A stretch of DNA of 64,000 bases, taken from contig NZ_JAAIYA010000017.1 in the NCBI RefSeq assembly GCF_010894405.1, forward strand, positions 186,001 through 250,000, written 5' to 3'. Positions 16,754 to 24,501 of this stretch are shown here, piece after piece. The DNA comes from Pyxidicoccus caerfyrddinensis (lineage in GTDB: Bacteria > Myxococcota > Myxococcia > Myxococcales > Myxococcaceae). The notes beneath the pieces were generated by a model. That model worked only from the letters and a program-made list of their open reading frames with translations, was not told where the DNA came from and made no database searches. A program made the position numbers and the translations under genes. The number at the start of each line of letters is the position of its first letter. Within the stretch, counting starts at the first letter, position 1.

Positions 16754-17449
16754 CTACAGGTCCCGGATGCCCTCGCGGTCGTCCGCCGTCAGTCCCGAGC
16801 CGTCGGTGATGCTGTAGATGGCCTCCTGGACGACCTCCACCTTGGTGCCATCGTCGTAGACGTCCTTGCCCTGCAGGAGCGTGTAGAGCTCCCGCATCTG
16901 CGGGTGGTCGGTGATGGGCCCCAGCTCGTAGCGCGCGGACGGGTCGGACGGGTCGCTCGCCTTGTTGATGCAATAGAAGTGCAGCGGCACGTTCACCGTC
17001 TCCGGGTTGCTGCCGCCGTCGAGCCCGCCGGGGCCACCCGACGTGGGGGGCACGGTGATGACGACGCGCTCCACCAGCAGGCCGTTCTGGTAGCTCTCCG
17101 AGGTGGAGACGATGACGAGGCCCTGAGGAAAGGTCACCTGGACCGGGCCACCGCTGGTGTTGGTGAGCTTGAGGCAGCCGCGCACCCAGAGGCCGCTGCC
17201 CACGTCCTGCGTCTGCGGCTGCGGGCAGTTGCCGTCATCATCCGCGCCGACGATGGCTCCGGACACCTGCACGCCCGCGGGCAGCGAGAACGGTGTGCCC
17301 TTCGGCTGGCGCCGGTCCTTGCCGAAGCCGGGCTGCGCCCCCGAATCCCCGCCACCGTCCGTCCCCTCCCCGTCCGACCCGTCGTCCTTGCATGCCCCAA
17401 GCCCCACCAGGGCCGCCACCAGTAGCCACGTCCAACGCGCCTTTGCCAT
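16754..17449 (-). CDS. Predicted lipoprotein, paralogue B of a tandem pair
   Basis: 231 residues with a lipoprotein signal (MAKARWTWLLVAALVGLGAC, Cys at residue 20). The rest parallels the downstream paralogue segment by segment (GTPFSLPAGVQVSG, NTSGGPVQVTFPQGL, QNGLLVERVVITVPP, AIYSITDGSGLTADDR), showing a tandem duplication with substantial divergence. The genes are 35 bases apart. Their position between pilin-like genes and cpaB suggests a surface component of the Tad-like system, but no domain is recognised. Confidence 0.82.
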   Translation of the reverse strand: MAKARWTWLLVAALVGLGACKDDGSDGEGTDGGGDSGAQPGFGKDRRQPKGTPFSLPAGVQVSGAIVGADDDGNCPQPQTQDVGSGLWVRGCLKLTNTSGGPVQVTFPQGLVIVSTSESYQNGLLVERVVITVPPTSGGPGGLDGGSNPETVNVPLHFYCINKASDPSDPSARYELGPITDHPQMRELYTLLQGKDVYDDGTKVEVVQEAIYSITDGSGLTADDREGIRDL

Positions 17450-17563
17450 GTGCGCCTCTCCCTGAAGTGCCAGCGGCCCCCATCTGGAGGGACCGCCGGG
17501 TCAACGTCTACCCGGAGCCTCACCGAGCCTGTATTTCCAGGCAACCCCGCAAGCAGCCCCCCG

Positions 17564-18307
17564 TCAAGGAAGCAATGGTGCGGGGGGTTCGGCGGCAGGC
17601 AGGTCAGGGTTGAAGAGGCCGGTGAGCACCACGGGCTCGCCGGTGTCGTCCCGCAGCAGCGCCGGCCGCCCCTGCTCCAGGCCGACGACGCGCAGGGAGA
17701 AGGTGACGCCGTCGGGGGAGACGAAGAGCCAGACATCCCCGGGGACGGTGCGCTCGGCGGCCGCGCGGGGAGTCTCCACGCGCAGCACCCGCGCCGGCAC
17801 GCTCTGGAAGGTCCTGTCCCGGACGCGGGCGTCGGCGCGGAAGGCCTGCTCGAGGAGGGCCTGCCAGGGCGCCGTCTCGACGGGCACCTCGGCCCGCGTC
17901 TGGAGCTGGTCCACCATCGCCAGGTGCACGCGCCGTGCGGAGGCGAGGAAGGCCAGGTTGGCCCTCGGCTCCGAGCGCGTGTCCACTGGATCCCGGCCGG
18001 AGACGAGCGTCCCCGCGACGCCGGCGAGCACCGCCAGGGAGGCCCACAGCGGCGCGGAGCGGCCCCTTGCCAGGGACACCAGCAGGCGCACCAGGCCCAC
18101 GGCCGCCACCACCGAGCCCAGCAGCATCCCCCCCCGTGGAGGAGCACCCACGTGGAAGGGCTGCGAGAGCGCGTCCACGAGGTGCCGCCACTCGGGACGG
18201 GACGCGCCCAGCGGCACCGCCGCCAGGGCCAGGAAGACGCCCGCGTGCACGAGCCGCAGGCCCCAGGGTGAAGAGCTCCCCTCCCCCTTCCGGGCCACCG
18301 CCGTCAT
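17564..18307 (-). CDS. Membrane protein of unknown function in Tad-like operon
   Basis: 247 residues. N-terminal hydrophobic segments (about 17-35 VHAGVFLALAAVPLG, 60-80 MLLGSVVAAVGLVRLLVSLA and 88-105 LWASLAVLAGVAGTLVSG) are followed by a soluble region with a beta-rich C-terminus (VWLFVSPDGVTFSLRVVGLE). The ATG overlaps the stop of the 76-residue pilin-like gene (ATGA), so it is translated from the same message. It closes the pilin/exported-protein operon. No family recognised. Confidence 0.75.
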   Translation of the reverse strand: MTAVARKGEGSSSPWGLRLVHAGVFLALAAVPLGASRPEWRHLVDALSQPFHVGAPPRGGMLLGSVVAAVGLVRLLVSLARGRSAPLWASLAVLAGVAGTLVSGRDPVDTRSEPRANLAFLASARRVHLAMVDQLQTRAEVPVETAPWQALLEQAFRADARVRDRTFQSVPARVLRVETPRAAAERTVPGDVWLFVSPDGVTFSLRVVGLEQGRPALLRDDTGEPVVLTGLFNPDLPAAEPPAPLLP

Positions 18308-18534
18308 GGGAACGGCAGGTTGAGCACGAAGTAGTACGAGTCGTAATAGACCTGGTAGGCCTCGAGGAAGAGGTCGATGACGTTGGACTGCCGGTCATCG
18401 GTCCACTTGACCTTCACGGACGCTCCGACGACGAGCGCCACGACGAGGATCCAGTTGAGCAGGGAGTACTCCAACATCGCCTGCCCTCGGCGCGCACGGC
18501 GGCTGGAGCGCGGCGTCTTCGTCGCGGAGTTCAT
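18304..18534 (-). CDS. Small Flp/pilin-like protein with class III signal
   Basis: 76 residues: a short basic leader, then RRGQAMLEYSLLNWILVVALVVG and a soluble tail. The Gly-Gln cleavage position with Glu five residues into the mature chain and a hydrophobic helix is the class III (type IV pilin/Flp) signature processed by a prepilin peptidase. The tail is Tyr-rich (YQVYYDSYYF), reminiscent of Flp pilins. Both ends overlap neighbours (ATGA). It is a good candidate for a pilin subunit of the Tad-like fibre; a minor-pilin role is also possible. Confidence 0.82.
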   Translation of the reverse strand: MNSATKTPRSSRRARRGQAMLEYSLLNWILVVALVVGASVKVKWTDDRQSNVIDLFLEAYQVYYDSYYFVLNLPFP

Positions 18535-19346
18535 GGGCTCTCCTCTTCCTCTTCCTGCAACCAGGGGAGGTTGGCGAACTTCTCGTCGGCGTACTCGAGG
18601 TGGATCTCAGGCTCGGTCGGCTGCGGCATGCGGATGCGGGACTTCGCATCCACACCATACTCCGCCACCTCCATGCTCTGGCCGATGCCGGGAATCTCTA
18701 TCTTCGCCAGGTTGATGACGGGAATCTCCCGGCTCATCCACATGCGCTTGATGACGGTGGAGCGCACGACGACTTCCACCGGGACGGCGGTGACGGTGCC
18801 CGCGTGGGTCATCAGGCGCGCCTCCTTGCCGGAGCGCACCACGGGACGGTACGCGGCGGGGACTGCCGGGGCCGGAGCGGCCTTCGCCCTGGCGGCATCG
18901 GGGGCCGGCTCCTTCTTCTTGTCGAGCATGGCCTCCAGCGCCTCCTGCGAGTACTCCTGCGGCTTGCCATAGCCCGCGGAGGCGATGAGGCGGGTGATGG
19001 CGTGCCGGCGCGGGTCGTCCGCCTCACCCAGGACGACCAGCATCTTCATCTGCCCCAGGGGTGCGCGCATCGCGGGGTGCGTGCCGAACTCCACCTCCAT
19101 CCACACCGCGTCCCGCTCGTACCGGTCCTTCTCCTGGCCCACGACGGCCATGCGCCAGTAGTGCACGCGTGCGCCGCCGCCATCCATGCGGTAGGTGACC
19201 CAGTCGCCCACGCGCGAGGCCCGCGCGCCCCGGGACATGTGGTCCATCAGGGCCTTCATCGTGGGCGCGGGCCCGGACGACGCGGCCCGGGCGGGCCCGG
19301 TGGCGAGCAGCACGGCCAGCACGAGGCAGGTCACCAGGGCCTTCAC
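18531..19346 (-). CDS. Exported protein of unknown function in Tad-like operon
   Basis: 271 residues with a clear Sec signal peptide (about 1-22, LVTCLVLAVLLATGPARA). The mature protein has a beta-rich N-terminal region (VGDWVTYRMDGGGARVHYWRM), a Lys/Ala/Pro-rich spacer and a second beta region, ending in a run of Glu. Its ATG overlaps the previous gene's stop, and its stop overlaps the pilin-like gene. Likely periplasmic. No family recognised. Confidence 0.78.
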   Translation of the reverse strand: MKALVTCLVLAVLLATGPARAASSGPAPTMKALMDHMSRGARASRVGDWVTYRMDGGGARVHYWRMAVVGQEKDRYERDAVWMEVEFGTHPAMRAPLGQMKMLVVLGEADDPRRHAITRLIASAGYGKPQEYSQEALEAMLDKKKEPAPDAARAKAAPAPAVPAAYRPVVRSGKEARLMTHAGTVTAVPVEVVVRSTVIKRMWMSREIPVINLAKIEIPGIGQSMEVAEYGVDAKSRIRMPQPTEPEIHLEYADEKFANLPWLQEEEEESP

Positions 19347-20122
19347 TTCTTGCCTTCCTTGGCCGCGCGCTGGCCGCGCTCATGGGCCTCACGGCTCTCT
19401 CGCACGGCGGCATCGTTGGGCATGGCGTCGGGCCGGTCGGAGCCCACCCACATCTGTACCATGGCGGTGAGCCCGTCCTCCACGGGCCGGAGCGTCGTCA
19501 CCACCTGCTCGCCCTTGCGCGCATGCTCCAGGGTGAGCTGCGTTTCCCCACCGAGCTTCATCGCACCCTGCCGCACCGGCTGGTAGCCCTGCTTCTCGAG
19601 CTCCTGGGTGACGCGCTGGCGCACGTCTTCCAGGTTGCCCTGCACGAGCGAGGAGCGGTTCTGCGAGCCGCCCGGCGCATCACGCGTGGCGAGGTCCTGG
19701 GTGAAGAGCATCCCCTCCACCTTCACCAGGCCGGGAGCGGAGTTGCGCGGCGCGCTCACCCACAAGTCCCGCAGCACGGTGAAGCCCACCGTCTTGCCGA
19801 GGTGCCGGCGAAGGACGACGCCCCGCTGCAGCCCCTCGCGCGTGTACAGGGCGGACACCACCGCCTCGTTCTCCAGGTCACCGTCCACCGCGGTGGGGTA
19901 GCCCTGCGAGCGCCAGTGGCGGGTGAAGTAGTCCGCGACCTTCTCCAGCGGGTCGTCCGTGGTGAAGTACGCCATGCGGTAGTACTCACCGGCGATGACC
20001 AGGTCATTGCCGATGCGCGTGTGCACCGTGCCCGGATAGACGGGCAGCTCCTGCTGGGCGTGGGCCGCCAGGGCCCCCACCGTCAGCAGCAACGCACAGA
20101 GCCGTGCCAGGGAGCTACTCAC
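19343..20122 (-). CDS. Exported protein of unknown function in Tad-like operon
   Basis: 259 residues from GTG at 20122, which begins inside the last codons of the upstream TadE-like gene. This start gives a good signal peptide (ARLCALLLTVGALAAHA). The longer upstream frame is antisense-like Arg/Ser noise from the tadE coding region. The mature protein contains two similar halves: EYYRMAYFTTDDPLEKVADYF near the N-terminus resembles small domains that pair a quantity with a lagged sum, and a Gln/Arg-rich C-terminus follows. Function unknown. Confidence 0.75.
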   Translation of the reverse strand: MSSSLARLCALLLTVGALAAHAQQELPVYPGTVHTRIGNDLVIAGEYYRMAYFTTDDPLEKVADYFTRHWRSQGYPTAVDGDLENEAVVSALYTREGLQRGVVLRRHLGKTVGFTVLRDLWVSAPRNSAPGLVKVEGMLFTQDLATRDAPGGSQNRSSLVQGNLEDVRQRVTQELEKQGYQPVRQGAMKLGGETQLTLEHARKGEQVVTTLRPVEDGLTAMVQMWVGSDRPDAMPNDAAVRESREAHERGQRAAKEGKK

Positions 20123-21281
20123 AGTTGACGATGTCCTCGTTCTTGTCGCCCTTCGTCGCGTCGGCGCTATTGGGGGCGGAGGGGTCTTCGGCCTGCGGAT
20201 TCTTGCAACCCATGAAGTGCTCGCCACGGGCCTCGAAGATCTTCTTGTACTGCGCATCCGAATACTCGGTGTCGCGGAAGGGCGCCGTGTCGAAGCACTG
20301 AGGCCGCTCGTGGTCGAGCAACTCCAGGTCGTTCGACATCTGGTCCTGGAGGCCATGCGCCGCGGCCGTGGGGTAGGCGACCACGCCGTCGCACTGGGAC
20401 GGGTCCCCACCCTGCAACCCGTAGTTCTTGGAGATGACGAAGGTGCCGAGGAAGGCCGGCGCGAAGTTGTTGAAGGTCGACAGCACGCCGCCCAGCGGCG
20501 AGCCCTCGATGCGATCCTTGACGCCCAGGAAGGTCATCCGGTTGACCTGAGCGTAGAGGCCGTGCACGTCGTCGCCCTCGGTGTGGCCGCCCGCGCGCCG
20601 GCCGTTGACGACGGCGTCGCTGCCGTCCGGCAGGTTCCACCCGGTGGCGTACATGGAGTGGTGGGCGCTGAGCCGCAGGCTGGCGATGTTCCTGCCGCCG
20701 AAGGTGTCCACCTTGAAGAAGTCACCCGTGCTCTGCTCCAGGTAGCGCTGGGGGAGGATGACGTTGTCGAACTGCATCGATACCCGGGACTCCACCCAGC
20801 CCTTGGTGTTGAACTTCCAGAAGCCCAGCAGGCCGTTGGCGCCGCCATTGATCGCGCCGAGGACGGAGTTGGCCATGCCGTCGCCACTGTTGCCCAGCAC
20901 CAGGCCCGCCTCGATGAAGGGCACGTCCTTGTTGACCACGTCCGCCTGGATGTTGGTGTAGCGGGCGATGAAGGAGCCGGGCGGAGCATTGGTCTCCACC
21001 GAGTCCATGTCCTTGAAGCGCTCCGTTACCTCCTCCATCGCCTCCCGCTTCGCGTCCGCGAAGGCGGCGTCGTGGTCGGCGTTGCCGAAGTCGGACAGGG
21101 TGTAGCTGGCCATCTCCCACGTGGCGTAGCGCGCCAGCTCCAGGAGCTTCAGCTTCGCCCTCACCAATTCGGTGAGGTACATGCTGAACATGAGGATCAT
21201 CACCAGCACCGGCACCGAGAGCGCGAACTCGACGGTGGCGGCGCCGCGGTGCGGGGCCCTGCGCTGTCTTGGGTATCTCAT
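20115..21281 (-). CDS. TadE-like pseudopilin with large C-terminal domain
   Basis: 388 residues. The N-terminus RRGAATVEFALSVPVLVMIL carries the TadE signature: a Gly/Ala cleavage region, Glu in the fifth position and a long hydrophobic helix. About 330 residues of soluble domain follow, with few Cys and several Asn/Gly-rich loops. Ordinary TadE proteins are about 150-200 residues, so this is a large member. It starts 15 bases after the TadG-like gene, in a run of three pseudopilin-type genes. Confidence 0.85.
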   Translation of the reverse strand: MRYPRQRRAPHRGAATVEFALSVPVLVMILMFSMYLTELVRAKLKLLELARYATWEMASYTLSDFGNADHDAAFADAKREAMEEVTERFKDMDSVETNAPPGSFIARYTNIQADVVNKDVPFIEAGLVLGNSGDGMANSVLGAINGGANGLLGFWKFNTKGWVESRVSMQFDNVILPQRYLEQSTGDFFKVDTFGGRNIASLRLSAHHSMYATGWNLPDGSDAVVNGRRAGGHTEGDDVHGLYAQVNRMTFLGVKDRIEGSPLGGVLSTFNNFAPAFLGTFVISKNYGLQGGDPSQCDGVVAYPTAAAHGLQDQMSNDLELLDHERPQCFDTAPFRDTEYSDAQYKKIFEARGEHFMGCKNPQAEDPSAPNSADATKGDKNEDIVNCE

Positions 21282-21296
21282 CAGCGAAGTCCCGGC

Positions 21297-23390
21297 TTAG
21301 TGGGTGATGATCTTGGGGGCAATGTTCTTCAGCGGGCCTGGCAGGGCGTCATTCAGGCTGCCAGCCAGGGGCAGGTTGTGGCGGCCCTGGTACACGGAGG
21401 CCAGGCGCGGGCGCCAGTACGGATTGAAGAAGTTGGGCTGCTCCGTCCAGTTGCCGGGCCGGTGGTAGTAGCTCTGGCCGCGGGTGATGACGTTGAGCCC
21501 CTCGGAGAAGCTGAGGAACTTCTTCCGGTTGTTCTCCAGCTCCAGCGCGTCCGTGTCCGCCGTGAAGTTGAAGCGGATCTTCCCGTTCGCGTTCAGCAGC
21601 GCGGGCGCGTTGGTGCCCGCCTCCTTGTCCTTGAGGTCCCGGTTGGTGATTTCGTCCGGCGACTTGTTGAGCGCGACCCAGGTGGACGGCTGGTTGAAGT
21701 CGAACTTGTAGCGCGGGGCCGCGTCGTTGGTGACCGTGCGGCCGCACACGCTCTGGAACTGACCGGGCTCGAAGTGCATGAACGGGACGATGCCCTTCCA
21801 CGGGTGGTTGCCGTCCTCCGCGGGGTGCACGTTCGCCGTGTAGACATCCATCTTCCCCTTGCCGAAGGGGCACAAACCGAAGGGGATGGTACAGATCTCG
21901 TTCTTGGTGACTCCCACCTCTCCCTCGGAGCCCTGGGGGCGCCGGCGGTTGCGCCACGCGCTGTCACCCGTGGGCAGGCGCTGGGGGTGGACACGCCAGT
22001 GCACGCCGCCATCGCGGTACGAGCCCTCCTGGTCGTTCAGGGCCCAGATGCTCGTCTTGGACATCCACTGGTAGGGCAGCTTCTTGCGGGACGTGTCCTC
22101 GAGGCCCTTGCGAGGATCACCCCAGCAGCGTCCGACGTTCTCCTCGTCCGTCTTGCAGGCCAGTGGGTTCGTCACGCCGGGGAAGTTCGCGGGGCCGAAC
22201 TTGAGCCAGTACAGGTCGTCCGAGCCCAGGTTGTCGCCCTGGGCCATCATGCCGAGCGTTGGGGCGATGCCGTCATTCCAGTCGCGGATGTAGTTGCGCG
22301 TCTTGCTCGTCTTGACGAGCTTGTCCCGGTAGTCGGCGATGTGCGTCAGCATGCGGGTCTGCCCCAGCTTGCCGAAGCTGAAGACCCCGGGGATGTTGAT
22401 ATCGTTGCTGAGCCAGTCGCCGATGATGCCCAGCCAGGGCGGCAGGGGGAGGAGGTCTCCTATCCGGCGCGAGGTGATGAACTTCTGCTGGCAGGACAAG
22501 AGGTCTACCCCGCCGACGCCCAACCCGCCCTTCGAGTCACACGCGTAGCGCGTGGCATTGGAGATGCCGCCCATGGAGCGCTTGGCGCGGGCCTCCTTCG
22601 ACGCCAGGGCTGTCTCCTTGGGGTCGATGGCCTTGAATGGGTTGGCGGGTGTGCCCAGCGGGCGGCCTCCGGCCTCGGCGAAGTGCGTCTGGTCGAAGAG
22701 GCATTGGCTGATGACGCCGGTGAGGCCCTGACTGATGAGCGAGTTGATGTTCTTGTCGTTGTCCGCGATGACCGTGTCCGTGGTCTGGAACACGTGCGTG
22801 GACGCGGACATCATCATCGCCTGGGATGCGAAGAACAGCACGCTGTTGAGCACCCAGTGCGTGGGGATGACCAGCTTGCCGATGAGCTTGTCCGGGTTGG
22901 TGGTGACCAACAGTTGATGGAAGGTCCTCACCACGATCTTCCAGGCATCCATCGCCGTGTCGATGACCTTGAGCACCTGCCCCACCACCGGAATCAGCTT
23001 CAAGAGGGGACAGGCTATCTTCCAGAAGAAGCCGTCAGCGTCTCCCGCGCAGGGGTTCAAGGTCTTCATGAACCCGTAGGTGTCCGCGAGGAACGCCTCG
23101 GCGAAGTAGATGAGTGACAGCAGCGACTGCCACAGCATCGCCGAGACGTAGTGCGACACCTGCGTGCGGTTGGCGTACGCGTAGAAGTTGAAGGCGCGCG
23201 CCTCCATGGCGGCCATGGAGTAGGCGGCGGAGTCCGCCGTGTTCTGCAGGCGGATGCGCTCGTGCACGGTGTGGCCGATGTTGACGGTGGTCAACACGGC
23301 GATGGACATGACGAGCACCATCAGCGCGGCCAGCACCAGCGCCTGGCCTTCCTGGCGGCGGAAGCTCTGTCGGAGGGTCCGGGTGATCAT
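21297..23390 (-). CDS. TadG-like large pilus protein
   Basis: 697 residues. The N-terminus reads RRQEGQALVLAALMVLVMSIAV, then QNTADSAAYSMAAMEARA, the pattern of the Flp pilus-assembly TadG N-terminal domain. The rest is a long extracytoplasmic region with Cys pairs (NPCAGDADGFFWKIACPL; CDSKGG with LLSCQQ; CTIPFGLCPFG) likely forming disulfides. It is larger than typical TadG and shows no von Willebrand domain I can recognise. It lies between two TadE-like genes with 15-base gaps. Confidence 0.85.
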   Translation of the reverse strand: MITRTLRQSFRRQEGQALVLAALMVLVMSIAVLTTVNIGHTVHERIRLQNTADSAAYSMAAMEARAFNFYAYANRTQVSHYVSAMLWQSLLSLIYFAEAFLADTYGFMKTLNPCAGDADGFFWKIACPLLKLIPVVGQVLKVIDTAMDAWKIVVRTFHQLLVTTNPDKLIGKLVIPTHWVLNSVLFFASQAMMMSASTHVFQTTDTVIADNDKNINSLISQGLTGVISQCLFDQTHFAEAGGRPLGTPANPFKAIDPKETALASKEARAKRSMGGISNATRYACDSKGGLGVGGVDLLSCQQKFITSRRIGDLLPLPPWLGIIGDWLSNDINIPGVFSFGKLGQTRMLTHIADYRDKLVKTSKTRNYIRDWNDGIAPTLGMMAQGDNLGSDDLYWLKFGPANFPGVTNPLACKTDEENVGRCWGDPRKGLEDTSRKKLPYQWMSKTSIWALNDQEGSYRDGGVHWRVHPQRLPTGDSAWRNRRRPQGSEGEVGVTKNEICTIPFGLCPFGKGKMDVYTANVHPAEDGNHPWKGIVPFMHFEPGQFQSVCGRTVTNDAAPRYKFDFNQPSTWVALNKSPDEITNRDLKDKEAGTNAPALLNANGKIRFNFTADTDALELENNRKKFLSFSEGLNVITRGQSYYHRPGNWTEQPNFFNPYWRPRLASVYQGRHNLPLAGSLNDALPGPLKNIAPKIITH

Positions 23391-23405
23391 GGTCGGTGGG
23401 TCCTC

Positions 23406-24398
23406 TTACAGGCCCCAGTCGGGGTTGAGGTGCATGATCCACTTCCGGTGGAAGTTGGACTGCATGCGCATGGTGTACGTGGCCGTCAGCGGGATGAAGT
23501 AGCGCCGGCCCGCGAAGTTGGAGACCAGGGGAATGCTGCCTGTGGCCAGGCCCCAGAGCACCGCCATCTCCAGCGGATACACGGAGTCATAGCCCTTCTC
23601 GTGCTGGATGCCCCGGACGGACGCCGCGGCCAGGCCATTGATGTTGCCGTCGGCCATGATGTTGGCGCCCGGAGTGATGGTCGCCCGGTCGATGGCGCCG
23701 TGGAGCGCCAGGCCCGCGTTGGAGGCGAACCACGAGGTGAAGATGATCCAGTTCGCGAAGGGCACGCGCAGCTGGTACCAGTAGCGCAGGCGGATGGTGA
23801 GCCGCGTGGACTTGCGGTAGACGAGCTCCGACTCGTCCGGCTCCGGCAGGTTGAAGAACTTGCGGATGTGGTTCTCCAGCGAGGGCACCTCGGGGAAGCT
23901 GTCCGCCCCGTCGAAGTCCAGCTCCTGCCAGTTGACGCCGTTGCGCAGCTTCCAGATGGTGTTGATGGGCGTGAAGTACGCCGGGTTGATGGTGTCCACC
24001 CGGACGATGCCCAGCAGGTTGGAGCCGTTGACGGTGCGGGGCACCACGCCGCCGCCGAAGTTCAACGCGCTCATGCCGGTGTCGTAGAGCTGGTGCAGCG
24101 CGAGCGTCGTCCCCAGCTTCGTGATGTCGTTGGTCGCGCCCATCGTGGGCAGCAGCGCGACGATGGCCGCGTCGTGCATGCGCTCGTTGTTGCCGTTCCA
24201 CACGATGCCGGCCCGCGCCGCCTGGTACGCGGCGTACTCGGTCATCAGCTTCGCGTGCTGCATCATCGTGAGCTGGATGATTCCCAGCGTCATGAAGACG
24301 GTCAGCGGCATGATCATCGCCGCTTCCACCGCGGCCTGGCCCGACTGCGCGCGAGACGCCCCCCGCGCCCGCCCACCATCCTGTGCTTCCTGTCCCAT
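23406..24398 (-). CDS. TadE-like pseudopilin, first gene of the Tad-like operon
   Basis: 330 residues from ATG at 24398. The signal region SGQAAVEAAMIMPLTVFMTL has the TadE pattern (cleavage near Gly, Glu after Ala-Ala-Val, hydrophobic helix), followed by MMQHAKLMTEYAAYQAARAG. The C-terminal part is soluble and Trp/Tyr-rich. It heads a run of seven co-directional genes joined by overlaps or 15-base gaps (24398 down to 17564). ATG at 24434 is an alternative start. A palindrome in the short upstream gap may be its operator. Confidence 0.83.
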   Translation of the reverse strand: MGQEAQDGGRARGASRAQSGQAAVEAAMIMPLTVFMTLGIIQLTMMQHAKLMTEYAAYQAARAGIVWNGNNERMHDAAIVALLPTMGATNDITKLGTTLALHQLYDTGMSALNFGGGVVPRTVNGSNLLGIVRVDTINPAYFTPINTIWKLRNGVNWQELDFDGADSFPEVPSLENHIRKFFNLPEPDESELVYRKSTRLTIRLRYWYQLRVPFANWIIFTSWFASNAGLALHGAIDRATITPGANIMADGNINGLAAASVRGIQHEKGYDSVYPLEMAVLWGLATGSIPLVSNFAGRRYFIPLTATYTMRMQSNFHRKWIMHLNPDWGL

Positions 24399-24439
24399 GC
24401 CGCCATTATCCGGTGAGGCGCGCCGGACTCGCATCGGTC

Positions 24440-24475
24440 AAATGGACAGACCTACACCCACGTTTCCGTCCATTT
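24440..24475. promoter_or_regulatory. Inverted repeat upstream of Tad-like operon
   Basis: AAATGGAC at 24440-24447 is the exact reverse complement of GTCCATTT at 24468-24475, with 20 bases between them. It lies in the AT-rich gap between the anti-sigma gene stop and the first TadE-like gene. A dyad in this position could be an operator or part of a promoter. No consensus promoter could be assigned with confidence. Confidence 0.4.
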
Positions 24476-24501
24476 TCTATTTGCTCAGAAACCGCAGACC
24501 C

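Noticed and set aside
17496-17515. Short CCGGGT/ACCCGG inverted repeat upstream of the lipoprotein pair
   Set aside because: Six bp only, no T-run and within a short gap; too weak to call a terminator.
20217-23117. 966-codon plus-strand open frame across the TadE/TadG-like genes
   Set aside because: It is antisense to strongly patterned pilin genes and has Val/Leu/Arg-rich shadow composition without domains.
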